A stretch of 64,000 nt of DNA from Sequoia sempervirens (Eukaryota > Streptophyta > Pinopsida > Cupressales > Cupressaceae), in NCBI GenBank assembly GCA_007258455.2, contig VDFB02373365.1, positions 223,690,006 through 223,754,005 on the forward strand, read 5' to 3'. Within the stretch, counting starts at the first letter, position 1, and every line of letters begins with the position of its first letter. The notes beneath the pieces were generated by a model. It was not told the origin of the DNA. It saw nothing but the letters and a program-made list of their open reading frames with translations, and searched no databases. Positions 23,401-34,727 of this stretch are shown here, piece by piece. Position numbers and translations under genes: made by a program.

Positions 23401-24268
23401 CTCAATTTAGAGATAGACGAACTATTTTCATATTGCTTTGTGTTTATGAAAACTCACAATGCCTAAAACACTTACTTCTTATGAATCCTAAGCAATTCCT
23501 TACAAATTTCATAACCCTATTCAGGCATTTTAATTAACTCCTTGAATTAAAGCTAAAAAAAGAATAATACATTCAACTAGAACATCTGAAGATAAATGAT
23601 AACATTAGTATTTCTCATTTGTAGCTTGTAAAAAGCATACATAGGAGAGTATTTGTTTCTAGACTAATATTTTTTTCGATATCAGTAGTTTTCTATAAAA
23701 CTCATTTAAGATTACTTCATATAGGATTTCATGCCCCTGACAAACCTCTAGCCTATTATCAGTATTCTATTCAAAGTGCATTTCCTAAACTTAGCTTTCA
23801 CCTAAAACCCTATTGAGACTTAAGAATCTGACCTCTATAATAAGCCCTAATATCCCTATTATAGAATAAGGGACCAACAAGTGAAAGGCTTAATAACATT
23901 TACATTTCATTTCATTTGCACCAGAATTCGAGACATCATCAATTAGTTACATGCAATCATTAAGGAAAATGGAAGAGTAAAAGACCACATTCCATATTCC
24001 CTCAATGAGGACACACCAACTCCTCAAAAGGCAGAGTTTGTTGCAATCGTGTTGAATCCTTGTCCTTTTTGACCAAAGAAGATTCTCCAATAGCAGCTCT
24101 AGCACAAACTTGTATATCATTTGAAAACAACATACATGCACTTCTCCAACACACCAACCTGAAAACTTCCCGCATCAGCGCTAGAAACAAGAAATCACAT
24201 GAATGTTGAATAGGAGAATCTTGAAAAAAGGGGCATGGTATCATAAAAAAAAAAGGGCATAGTCATCA
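22130..24268 (+). other. leader region of the 14-kb element, no gene recognised
   Basis: AT-rich, with repeated TTTGCAT-like words. The phrase CCCTTGGGTGCCTCTGTCCT near 22510 recurs, diverged, near 27940, which suggests internal duplication or that the intervening DNA was inserted. A (TA)n run lies at 23368-23396. Confidence 0.4.
23368..23396. repeat. (TA)n microsatellite
   Basis: About 14 uninterrupted TA units. Confidence 0.95.
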
Positions 24269-24690
24269 CTTTGAGTCATCAACCTCAAAGGATACTTTCC
24301 CACGTTTTGCTCGTAGTGGGACTAGAGAAACCGTCACCACCTCTTTGTCAAAATCCTTAGATGGTACCAAGGAGAGGGGATAATAATCACCCTCTGGATC
24401 AATGTCACCCTCACTATCTGAAGGGTTATTAGAAACTTCACTTGGAGAATTTCATCCTCCAAAATAGGCCCTACAAAACTTCATCCATGGTGATCTGAGT
24501 CTCATTTTTATGCTTTTAGCAACTTGCTCATAGAAAAAAGTGATGTCAGCTCAAGTGTTGCGATCTATCAATCAGCATGTATCACCAACCTAATCCGTGC
24601 TTTTTCATTAATATCGGCAAAGTACACAAGACCAGTTTTTATTAGAGAGAATATTTCCTTGTACACTTCATCGTTCATCATTGATATTCC
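24269..24690 (-). pseudogene. unrecognised coding remnant, acidic C-terminus
   Basis: On the - strand the sequence is protein-like. MMNDEVYKEIFSLIKTGLVY and FADINEKARIRLVIHAD run from about 24685, ending at a TGA. In another frame YEQVAKSIKMRLRSPWMKFC leads through one TGA into SPSEVSNNPSDSEGDIDPEG. The protein ends with AKRGKVSFEVDDSK at a TGA near 24270. Composition and length of open frame are unlike the surrounding DNA. I do not recognise the family. It could be the end of another element's structural protein or a captured host fragment. Confidence 0.4.
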
Positions 24691-25307
24691 CCAAATTTTA
24701 GGGTGCAATCAGTGATAAAATTATTGATGCAATGAAGTTTAGTCCATTAGATCATTTTGTTTTAAAACCACATCAATGGTTCTCCAGTCATCTCGTTACT
24801 TTCCTTTATGATGTCCTTAGGATCTTGCCATGTTGCTTGTTCCATCAATAGCCATTGCTTATCATGGATGAATCTCATCCTTTATTGGCCTTATCAATGA
24901 TGTAAACATCCTCGCAATGAAATCTCAACCTTTAGATTTGTGGCTCGTTCCTTGATCATGTCCATCGTGCATCGCTAATTCAAACTTTGCACCTTGGCTC
25001 CTATCAATGATGAGAGATGTAGTGAAGAAATCATATTTAGACATGTACACCTACATGAAAATCAATGGTACAAAAGACATCATACATAAGATCTTAATCA
25101 TATTAGCGAAAGAAACATTTCAAAAAATCCTATCACTCATCACTAATTCTCCTCATACTTTTTGCAAGCAATTAGTGATGAGAGGATTTACATAGTTACA
25201 ATGTGTATCGTGTATCGCTAATGTGGAACTTAACATTTAAAACATATTCATGATCACGCGATGTAAAGGAAATTTCATCATATCGCTCATCGTTGATCCT
25301 AAATTTA

Positions 25308-27141
25308 TGGTGTAAGTAACCTCCAAGGTGTGCTTGCACTCCAACTAGAAGACCTTTCTCTCTGTCTTCACTCATGAACCTGATAGCTTCAAGGCTCTGA
25401 ACTGACTTAGATCATTAACTAAGCCCTCCTTTAACTCTGTCACAAGAGTTACTTTCCTTGTGCTTCACCTTGGAGGTTTCAACACTCTTTAAAGTTGTTG
25501 TCTCCTTCACAACTACCACTTGAAATTTCAATCTTTCACACTACACCTAGAAGAGTCTAGATGCCAATCTCATTGCCTGACTTGAACTCTTTGCAGGGGC
25601 TTTAAGAATACTATCCTCATGCTTCTTGCATCCATGAAGTTCCATTTTGCTTGGTGTCCACTCCTCAAACTACCCGATTTCATGAATTTTCCTTTTGAAG
25701 GGGCTAATCCTTGTAGCCCTTACCAGTCGGTTTTTGGCTATTTGCTCTTAAACTTATCAAACAACCTATCCAAAAAAATGCACTTTCAGACACCCTTTTC
25801 AGGGTTTTAAATCTTTCCTAGGTTTTCTGACCTCTAGCAAAATCGTACAGTCAATTCCAAGGATCTTGGAGTGGAGACCTAATTGCCCTATCTTCTAGGG
25901 TTCCACTGTTCTTTGTTTCAGATCTTCTACCAAAAGCTTGTTTAAAACTTAAAACCTCTTTGCAGTCAAAGATCCTACCTAGCACTATCATGAGTTGTAC
26001 AGATTTCGTACAATGCTTATATCCCCTGCCTTAGTTCACAATTTTTACCCCACCAAACTCCTAACCGAGTTACATTAACTTGCCTAGGGTTCGGTCTTGC
26101 ATAGCATAGCTTGTCTTTCAAAGTTCCCTACTTCTAGACCTACACGAACATATGACTTCCCTTTCATATTCTGCTGTTCTCAGGCAAATCCCGCAGGCAG
26201 AAATTAGAGGGAAGTCATTTCTTTGTTGGACTGTCCAATACAAAAGAAAATCAGACCTACACTCTAATCTATGTTCACAAAGCACTAAATTAACTCAAAG
26301 ATTCTTGAATACAGGAGGAAATAAACTCTATACCATTCAACAAAGCACAATAACAGTGAGAAAACTATATATACAATGGCTTTTATACGACTGTTTCTTC
26401 AGAACTCAGGTGGAACACAGAAAAAGCAGACTTTAACTATTCCTTGCACTACAAAACTTGACCACAATGCAAATATTATTATTCAAAGAGCTATTTACAA
26501 AAGGAAAGAGCTAGACTGTATTAAATAAACTCTGATCCAATGCCAAATAGATGCACACAGATCATTTCCATCACTATTCTGAAAACACACGAAGTTTTCC
26601 AACATAGAAGATATACAGAAAATTTGCTCTCTGCTTCTATTTCTTTTTACAAAATTTCATTACAATGCTAAATCTAAACTATCTACGAGCCACTACATCC
26701 ATTTTGATGCCATTTCCCCAGTTTTAAGGGCATTTGATCGGTATTTTTCCTAATTTCAAGGGAAACCAACAGTTATGTTGCATGTAATTTTGTAATATCC
26801 TTGCAACTTCGCCACCACCCTTCATTTTAGGATCTCCAACTCCTTGTTTCCGAATCAAACACCTCCCTAACTTTCCATTAGCATCTCCTACCAACGAGGA
26901 TGTGTCTAGCACACACTTAATGCTTCATATCTTAACATATGCTAACTTAGGCTAAACAAAGCAATACTTAACAACGTTGATTAAACCAGGATATCCTAAG
27001 TCCTAGTAACCAGCTTTTCACATAAACAAGACCTTCTAAGGTCTAAAACAAACACAACAAACCTTCTAACTTGGCTAAGGTCAATACAAGCCAAAATTGC
27101 AAACAAACATGAAGGAGTTAAGCCAAGGTGCTCCTACACCA
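25308..27141. mobile_element. nested LTR-type insertion (probable solo LTR), 1.83 kb
   Basis: Bounded by TGGTGTA at 25308 and TACACCA at 27141, an inverted 7-bp terminus of TG...CA type. It is flanked by the 5-bp duplication ATTTA (25303-25307 and 27142-27146). No retroelement protein is visible inside, so a solo LTR or very small element is most likely. Orientation is undetermined. It splits a tandem array. Confidence 0.65.
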
Positions 27142-27154
27142 ATTTATCATTTTA

Positions 27155-27463
27155 TGACCATCCGCGATGAGCGATAAGAACATAAAGTTGGGGCATCGCT
27201 TATCGCTATTACAAATTTGAAGGCTCAAAATCTATTAGCGATAAGAAATCCCTCAAGGAACATCACTCATCACACATTTGATTTAAGAGCTTTGGCAGCT
27301 ATCTGTGATGAGTGATATCAAAGAAAACACTGCTTCATCGCTCATCACCAATTCAAAATATGCACTTCTGAAGAAATTAGCAATGAGCGATATCAAAGAA
27401 AACACCGCTTCATCACTCATCGCCAATTCAAAATATGCACTTTTGAAGAAATCAATGATGATT
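27155..27463. repeat. four ~72-75-bp tandem units, each with an inverted repeat
   Basis: Units begin near 27161, 27233, 27304 and 27379. The last two are near-identical (75-bp period from 27314 to 27463). Each unit carries GATGAGYGATA-like sequence followed ~20 bases later by its inverse TCRCTCATC, so each could form a hairpin. Similar words at 25134, 25209 and 25278 suggest that the array continued on the other side of the nested insertion. Confidence 0.7.
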
Positions 27464-28002
27464 GATAAAGTATGATGGCCATTGGGACTTAAGTGGAAAC
27501 TTTTAAACATGTGCTCATAAGTTGTTTTAATGGAGGGGAGCCCTCTAGGATGACATGGGAAGAATGGGCTCAAAAACTTCTAAGTTGCGACATGCAAAGG
27601 ATGTAAAGGACAAAAAGAGGCCCTCTACATAACCTTATAAGAAATGGGAAATTTAGACCTAGGCATGAGGGACCGGTCACATGACGACAGTGAATAACAT
27701 AAAACATAACTTAGGCAACTAGAAATTGAGAATACAAGTCACTGCAATAATACAATGACCAAGGGTTATAGCACTTATAGACCATTTCTGCAAGGTTTTT
27801 AAAAAAACCCTAATATCATAAACGAGGGCCCAAGCCAAAATTTTCATAGACTTAAGGTGGAACCAAAAAAATTTTGAGGGGTTCCATCACCTTATACAAT
27901 CAAACTTTCAAATTTCAGAAACCCTATCCAGGACACATACACCCTTGGGTGCTTCTATCCTATTTGGGTGCCTCTATCTTGGTAATTTTGTCTTAAATTT
28001 CT
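27464..28002. other. no gene recognised
   Basis: Interior of the 14-kb element. Contains the second copy of the CCCTTGGGTGC phrase near 27943 but no coding pattern I can support. Confidence 0.35.
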
Positions 28003-28600
28003 GTGATAGAGCTCTCTCAGTGTCCTCTATCCAAATTTGATGTCTATTTTTCAATTCTATTTATAGAACTATCTGATTTTGATCATTTGATCCATAAGGC
28101 AAGTAGCAACATGTTTCCTTTTCAAAGATGTGATTTTGATATGGTAACGCATGGCTTGTATAATTATAATCTCCCTACTTATGAGTACAATCTAAGGAAA
28201 TGAAATGAATTCATTGACAATCATGTTATTCATTCTCCTAATATCTCTCCTAATTGTAAGAGTATCTTGGTACAAGATAATGAAATCATTGACACATTTC
28301 TTAATATCACTTTGCCTAATCTTTATTCATCTCCCAACATCTCTCTCACTTATGAGAATGTTTTGGTGCAAGAGGGTGCAACCATGGACAATCATGAAAA
28401 TACTAGTTGTTCTTCTCCCAATACCTCTCCTACTTGTGAAGAAGGTATCTTGGTGTTAAGGGATCCAATCATTGAGTGTCATGAGAATCTTGTTTGCTTC
28501 TCTCCCAAAAACCTCTCCTACTTGGGAAGATATTATGGTGCAATAGGATGAAATAATTGATACATTTCTTTCAAAAGATAGTAAGGTGACCTTAGACCCC
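28003..28600 (+). pseudogene. repetitive polyprotein linker of the 14-kb element
   Basis: Protein-like + strand sequence with an internal degenerate repeat of about 35 residues: SPNISPNCKSILVQDNEIID, then SPNISLTYENVLVQEGATMD, SPNTSPTCEEGILVLRDPII and a last frame-shifted copy. Each has the form SPN-x-SPTCE-x-x-LVQ-x-x-x-I-x-D. No enzymatic motif is present. It lies ~1.8 kb upstream of the protease, as a gag or gag-pol linker would. Repeat expansion is probably neutral. 28601-29000 continues as poorly open sequence of the same kind (IIGPPK-like repeats). Confidence 0.5.
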
Positions 28601-29000
28601 CCTTGATAGAATATCATTAACAAGAAGTTAAATCCATTGATTTTATGAATGCACAATTGGCTATTAGATCTTCTTTGATTATTGGACCTCCTAAACTCCT
28701 TTTGAACCCCCTAAAAGTCCTCTAATTATTGGAATTACTAAGTCAACTCTCATTATAGGACCTCCTAAACATCATGGACATATCCTTAACTTTACAAAGC
28801 AACTTACTAGTAATCATGTGTCATAGAAACCAAGTTATCATATTGTAGCTGAAATGATGAAAAATGGGTGCTTATAGGTTTCCTATTATTGGAATCGGGG
28901 TATGCACCTATATTTCTTCTTTCATTAGGAAATGAGATCCCAAAGGTAGGATTGACTTTCAACACTAGGTGAGTCAACCTTATTGGAGATCTTGAAAATT

Positions 29001-30391
29001 TCCTTATGATTGAGGATGAGGTAAAATATACTTGAACAACACTTTGGGAAGAAAAACTAAAAAATAGTAAATGAACTTAATTATGCAATGTGAAACTTGG
29101 ATCATCAATTTAAAGCATAAAATAATCAGAAACAATAAAATTTTGGTAGATTTGAGTAGGGTAAGTTGATGTGTACCAGTCACCAAAATTTGTTGCTAAG
29201 TGTCCTCCTAAGACATATTCGCCCTAGGGAGAATGGGTCTTACTATAGGGATCCAAAATCTAATTTCACAGTCCTCTACTCCTGGATTTGTACTCCTAAT
29301 TCCTCCAAATCTCACTGTCGTAAAGTGGGAATTAAATTATGCAAGTAAGATTTCATGTCTCGACAACTTTGAAAACTTTGAAAAATTGCAATTTTGATCA
29401 ATCTTCAATCCTTCTTTACTTGCAAATCTACAAACACAAAGAGAGGGAAAAAAATTGTTTTTGGTGAATGGGGCTTTGCCTTCGTCAAACCTCGTTTTGG
29501 TAATTAAACCTTAAAATGAAATGAAGCATGAATGGAAGGAATGATGAATGAACACTAGATTTTTGCAACTCACCAAACCCTTGAATGGAGATCCTTAGAG
29601 GGATGAAGTCTAACACATCTCTCCAAGGTATTGATCTTGCATGAAATGGCTTGCTTGGATGTTGATCTTGATGCTTGATTTAATGCTTGAATTCTTGAAA
29701 CCTACATCACAATGTTAGCTCCAAAAACATGCATAGATGCAAATAAATTTGACATGATGCTTGAGATCTTGAATGCTAATGTAGAAGATTGATAAATATA
29801 CTCTTGAACACTTTTGACAATAATTTTTTCTTTTGTGAAATTTGGATAATCTTGCTTCTTGATTTTAGATATTGAATTGATAAAAAGACCTTGCATTTAT
29901 AGGTAATTTTCTAATTTTCCAACAATTAAACATCAGAGGCCAACAATTGCAATTTGAATTTGAATCATAAAAATACCACCAAAAACATATTAAAATTTGA
30001 GATCCTCAACTTAAGGAGGACCCATTCGCCCTTGGGTGAATGGGTCTTAAGACCTAAATCTAAGACACTCAACTTCCAAGGCAATTTAATTAATGTTTGA
30101 AATTATTCAATATAGGTTCCCCTTTCAGAAAATGAGATTAATTAGGATTTTAAATGCATAATTGGGCCAATTAGAGGCTTAATTAAGGGACCCAAACATA
30201 GTGTGAAAATGTAAAGGTGCACGTTTTTATACAATATAGTAATTCACACATATAACACTAGAAACAATAAGCAACCAAAATAAACTCCAACATCCATTCC
30301 ATTTCCTCAAGCATATCTCCCACATGCACCTAACATTCTACAATGAAGTGGTAAATAATTTTATCTCGTTAAGCAACTTCATAACACTCCT
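29001..30391. other. probable nested LTR, - strand, boundaries not resolved
   Basis: A TATA-like CTATAAATGC lies on the - strand near 29895, similar in context to TATA boxes of two other LTRs in this window. Non-coding DNA here separates two coding segments. I could not find matching TG...CA ends with a target duplication, so identity is tentative. Confidence 0.35.
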
Positions 30392-31000
30392 GCTAAGATA
30401 TCCTTATGGGATTTGATTCAAACATCACTTGTTTATCATGGTATGCTTCAAAATTCTTCACAAAAATTTGTTATCCCTCCTCGTGTGCAACCAAATGATG
30501 TGGTAGCTTTGACTGAGAATTTATAAATTCACCTAGTATGGACATTGTCTTTCATCAAATTGAATTACCCCCCTTTGGAGACAAAAAAAGAAAAAGATGC
30601 TTTGATGATAATGGCTATTATTAACAGGGTTGGGATTAGATGTACCCTTATTGACAATGGTTCAAAGCTTAATGTTTGTAGTGTTCATATTTTGGATGAA
30701 ATTGGAGTAGACACAAATTTAATACAACCTACTAATTTTTTGATCAAAGGTTTTGATAATGTGGGAAGACAACCGCTTGGTGTGATAATGTTACTTGTTA
30801 AAGTTGGTAAGGTTGTATTACAAACTCCTATCCATGTCATACCCCATGATCTTTCATATAATCTTCTCTTGGGTAGACCATGGATACTTGAGATGAAAGG
30901 AGTTCCTTCAACACTTCATCATTCAATGAAATACATATACAACAATAAGATTTACATGATAAAAGTTGATCTAAAATCTGAAAAATTGTTTACAAATTGA
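30392..31000 (+). pseudogene. retropepsin region of the 14-kb element
   Basis: One frame (frame 2) with a single stop at about 30523. The upstream segment AKISLWDLIQTSLVYHGMLQ is the ISL/IYDLL block that precedes the protease in plant Tat/Athila-like polyproteins. Then LNYPPLETKKEKDALMIMAI leads to CTLIDNGSKLNVCSVHILDE. The active-site block is usually LIDGGS-x-N-x-C, and here it reads DNGS (G replaced by N). DLSYNLLLGRPWILEMKGVP is the terminal ILLGRPW block. The same architecture occurs at 48136-49299, so the two elements are related in this part. The altered active site and stop suggest inactivity. Confidence 0.85.
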
Positions 31001-31255
31001 AATAGGAATGATGAATTCTCTTAGCACATTAACACCAACTACAAAAGTGGAACCTTTACAAATTGAGAACAAAAATGAGTGTCTTTTGTCATTGATGAAC
31101 TTGTTAGATGATGATAGGGGATTTTTAGATTTCATAGATCAACAAACACATCTGATTCTATAACTTCTAGTAAAGAGGAAAACATAAATTACACATCCAC
31201 TTATGATGAAGACGATCATGAAAAGCCACATTATTCAAAAGAAATGGAAGTCGTT

Positions 31256-31353
31256 TATGGAAGAGGTTATAAAATTTTAACCCAACTTGGCTATAATGGA
31301 AAAGGATGTGGTGTAAAAGAACAAGGTATTTGTGTCCCTATAGAGCCCAACCC
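31256..31353 (+). pseudogene. G-patch motif downstream of protease
   Basis: The frame reads YGRGYKILTQLGYNGKGCGV, then KEQGICVPIEP and a stop. This follows the G-patch pattern (G-x-G-x-x-L-x-x-x-GY/W-x-x-G-x-G-x-G-x-x-x-x-G-I-x-x-PI), an RNA-binding glycine motif. It is in the protease frame, with a frame-shifted linker between 31001 and 31255. After the motif, GLGYCPSQ appears once and then all coding sense stops. This is where RT would normally begin. Confidence 0.75.
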
Positions 31354-31483
31354 GTAAGAAACAACAAGAGGCCTTGGCTATTGTCCTTCACAAATAACGA
31401 AAACATAAAAAATGCCTTCGCTTAATCATGAGAAATAGTATTAGTTGTTGCTCCTTGCCATGTGGTAGTTTTAGTATCATAAC

Positions 31484-31614
31484 TATTGCAAGAGTTTCTT
31501 CCTTGGTCTCCTTGTGACGTGCAGTGCAACACTTGGTTTGTGACATGGCTTAACCACCTCCTATGGATCTTATATCTTGTATAAACCTAGTGGTTGTCAA
31601 CAACATGTGCAACA
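31484..31614 (+). repeat. left terminal repeat of the miniature LTR element
   Basis: Shares GACATGGCTTAACCACCTCC and CTTGGTCTCCTTGTG with the right copy. Confidence 0.9.
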
Positions 31615-31670
31615 ATTGGTATTAGAGTTGAGGTAACAGGCTTGAACCCCTCGCTTGTGTTGGGCAGGAT

Positions 31671-31802
31671 TGTTGCAAGAGTTTTTCCCTTGGTCTCCTT
31701 GTGTTGTGAAACACAATTCTTGGGTTTGGGACATGGCTTAACCACCTCCTATGGATCTTGGATCTTGTATAAATCTGGCGGTTGTCAACCACCTATGCAA
31801 CA
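31671..31802 (+). repeat. right terminal repeat of the miniature LTR element
   Basis: Begins TGTTGCAAGAG, preceded by the purine-rich GGGCAGGAT, and ends ATGCAACA. Confidence 0.9.
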
Positions 31803-31807
31803 ATAAC

Positions 31808-33340
31808 ATACTCACTACCATGCATAGGGGTATAAACTTGGCTTTTTGCAATCATCTTTTATTTTATAAGGAGCAACATATCATAATCCATTTGGCTCAC
31901 CTTTGCCTTTACACCTGGGGGCAAGGAGTTAGGTAGCCTTTTTTTAGGAGCATTCCTTCTAGCAAGGGATCCCTTTGTATCTCCTTGAAGCATTAGTGTA
32001 GAAAGTACACTAAAATTTTAAGGGGGGCATATGGTCCCCTGCTTATTGTTTGCATGTGAAATGGTCCCTTTTTAGTGATGATGATATACATCTCCTAGGA
32101 AGTATGACCTTATCAACCAAAGTGTAGCCTTTGTGATCTATGTGAGTGTCTCTTTAGTGGTAATATTAGGCTTGATATCCCTTAAGAATGTGACCTTTCT
32201 TGGCATATGGTTTCCCCCTTTGTGGTAATACTATGGTTAGTATACCCTAAGGTGTGAGTTTCTATTCCATGACTTGTCTTCTCTTGGTGGTGATGTCATG
32301 TGTGTTGTTCCCTAAGGTGTGACCTTTCATGTATTGAGAAAAGTCCCTTTGTTGTTTTTGTAAATCACCTTTTGCAGTGGTGTTGTTACAACACCCTTTG
32401 AGGTTTTGGCCTTATCTTTTCATCGTTTATGCACCTCCTTAGGCAATTTTTTGCACCTCCTTAGGTGAGTTTGGAAATTTTGCTTCACTTTTTTCATAGG
32501 TGTTTAACTTAGTGATGTGTTGGCATAGCATCTTGATTTTTTTTTAGCACCTTATCAGAGTTATTAGGGATTATAACTTGACATGGGTCCACACCTAGTG
32601 AATATCAAACTTCACTAGACCTAGTGTGTTTCTCATTTTGCTAACTTGTCTTGGGGGCTCACCTACTACATACCGGACTTCACTAGCTCATGTTGCCTTC
32701 CTATTTTGGATTCACCTAGAAAATATTAGAATTTTCTATGGTGCGAATAATGAGTGCCTTAACATGGCCATCGAGCATAACACAACTTGCTTGCTACTAG
32801 AGCCATGTGTTTCATGAGTGTTTATCATAAAACAACTTGCTAGCCTTGTGAAACCCATCATATTACATGGAAACCTAGCATAACATAGCTTGATAGATAG
32901 TAGATCCATGTAGCTCATGAGTGTTGTGGCATAACACAACTTGCTAGTCCTCATGAGAGAATTCATTTGTTTTACATTTATTTTACAAATGACGTTTGGT
33001 ATTTGAGACAATTTAAGATTGAGGTCTCTTTTCCTTACTAATTTGAATCACTTTTAGTACTAACCTAGTGTTTTTTATGTTCCATCATGCCATGTGTTTT
33101 CATCATGTATGCTTCATTTTTTTTGACATGTATGTCTGTGTATGTTGTCTTGTTGCATATCATACATTTGTGTGTTCCTTTGTGCCTATGTTGGTTTTCC
33201 ATGGGATCCTGAATCTCGAGGGCTTGATCACACCCCTAGATTCATTTTCATCTTACTTCTTCAACATTTGGAAAATCAAACCCCTCTTGAAATCCATTTT
33301 TCTACTTTAGTGTGAGTTTGAGCGTAAGTTCATACTCTCA
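31808..33340 (+). other. 3' untranslated interior of the 14-kb element, no gene recognised
   Basis: T- and G-rich text with several diverged repeats, for example AGTGTGACCTTT-like phrases around 32100-32330 and CATAACACAACTTGCTAG-like phrases at about 32775, 32825, 32885 and 32935. No pol domain is visible in any frame. Confidence 0.5.
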
Positions 33341-33351
33341 CTAAAGTGGGG
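33341..33351 (+). promoter_or_regulatory. polypurine tract of the 14-kb element (candidate)
   Basis: TAAAGTGGGGG lies just before the downstream LTR start TGTAGAGTC at 33358, the expected place for the plus-strand primer. Confidence 0.65.
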
Positions 33352-33357
33352 GCTAAA

Positions 33358-34722
33358 TGTAGAGTCAAAAATTGTCACCCTTGATAATTTAAAACTATAT
33401 TTTTCTCCCCCTAAATTGTTGAGCCTAATTGGGCCCCCTAATTTCCTAAGATATGCATTCTATAACCTATTTGTATCACTTTCCAAGAAATTGCAAGCAT
33501 TGAACAAATGCATCCATTTAATGTTTTTCCCCTGACACCCTATGTCTTAGAAAATGGGGCTAGGACGAGGATGCCCTAGGGTCTCTAAGTCCTCCCATGG
33601 TGTTGGGACCCAATTTTTAATATGTCGGTGTTGTCATTTTAACATTTGAAACCCAACTTGCAAAGATTGACTATCGAGATCTAATTTTCAGAAAAATGAA
33701 TAAATGTCTATAAATACCTAGTTATTACATCATTTGAAATCTAAGTGGAAATTATATAGCAAAAGGTGAATAGTAAGAGAATTCAAGAGAAATTCAAGAG
33801 CAACATTTCAGTGATTTATTGCAGTAATTAAAGATCCAAGCATCATGTCAAAGTGTATGTGAGTCCATATCATCATCTTATCATTGTTTTGTGAAGGATA
33901 ACCCTTGTTGTAGGTCTCCAGGAAATTTTAAGCATTCAAGCAAGCAAGATACAAGACCTTGAGGTGATGTGTATGACTTTAATCCTTCAAGGAAGCCATT
34001 GAAGGGTGGTGAGTTGCAACACTTTGTGATTTCATCATTCCTTCCTCTATTTTATCCATTTTTATCATTGGCATCGCTATTATGGAAATGGAAACACTAA
34101 CATGGGGTTTGACTGAGGCAATCCCCTAAATGACACAACCCTTTCCTTCGAATGTGTAGGTTTTAGGCTTGACGAAGATTGAAGGAAGTTTGAATACAAA
34201 ATTTCCATTGTTGCATTTGAATCCCTACACCTCGTCTACTCATGAAAACTCACCTATAGAATTATTCAATATTGTTCCATAAAATCTGCAAGTGGAAATG
34301 GAGATCTTAGATCTGTCATTAGAGGACCTCAAAAATAGAGCAGGAATGGCATACAAGGACTTATACACCCTTAAGAGAATTAGTCCTCTTATTCACATTA
34401 AAACCATTTTTTTTGGGCAAGTACATAGTCCTCTACACTTCCCAAATTTGCTTGTAAACCGCTATTTCAATCTGTGCATTGTCGGGATCTTGGATTTTAC
34501 ATATTAGAGTACATAGTCTAATTAGATTAATCATAGTAAATCAATTCCAGTCCATTCTAATCCCCAAATTGATGGAGATACAGGTCTCATTGGCTCACCT
34601 TCATGGTTGAAAGTCGGTCTGTACACCTTATTTCTCTCCATCTCAATGAAACCTTAGGAAAAGGCCTTGAATCCTATTGTTCTAAGCACTTTAAACTTAG
34701 GGTCCCCTTTTTCTATGTTTTA
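33358..34722 (+). repeat. 3' LTR of the 14-kb element
   Basis: 1365 bp, starting TGTAGAGTC and ending CTATGTTTTA (family CA end mutated to TA). Immediately followed by the GAATT duplication. Confidence 0.9.
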
Positions 34723-34727
34723 GAATT

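Larger units (their letters stand above)
31484..31802 (+). mobile_element. miniature LTR retrotransposon (TRIM/SMART class), 319 bp
   Basis: Two direct repeats of 131 and 132 bp (31484-31614, 31671-31802) with TGTTGCA...TGCAACA ends (the first copy starts TATTGCA) enclose 56 bp. Two bases after the first repeat lies TGGTATTAGAGT, an initiator-Met-type primer site with two mismatches. The element is flanked by the perfect 5-bp duplication ATAAC (31479-31483, 31803-31807). It has no coding capacity and must have been moved by enzymes of another element. Confidence 0.9.
20761..34722 (+). mobile_element. 14-kb non-autonomous Ty3/gypsy-type LTR element (protease and G-patch only)
   Basis: LTRs at 20761-22129 and 33358-34722 are flanked by a perfect 5-bp duplication GAATT (20756-20760, 34723-34727). 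Orientation is set by the + strand protease and by a polypurine tract (AAAGTGGGGGC) just before the downstream LTR. The interior carries a repetitive gag-linker-like segment, a retropepsin and a G-patch. I found no RT, RNase H or integrase anywhere in the 11.2-kb interior. At least two younger elements sit inside it. It probably relied on a full-length relative such as a Tat-type element. Confidence 0.88.

Noticed and set aside
29164..30245. Exact LTR with TGTGTACC...ACACA ends
   Set aside because: Flanking 5-mers do not match and alternatives fit equally well, so boundaries were left open.
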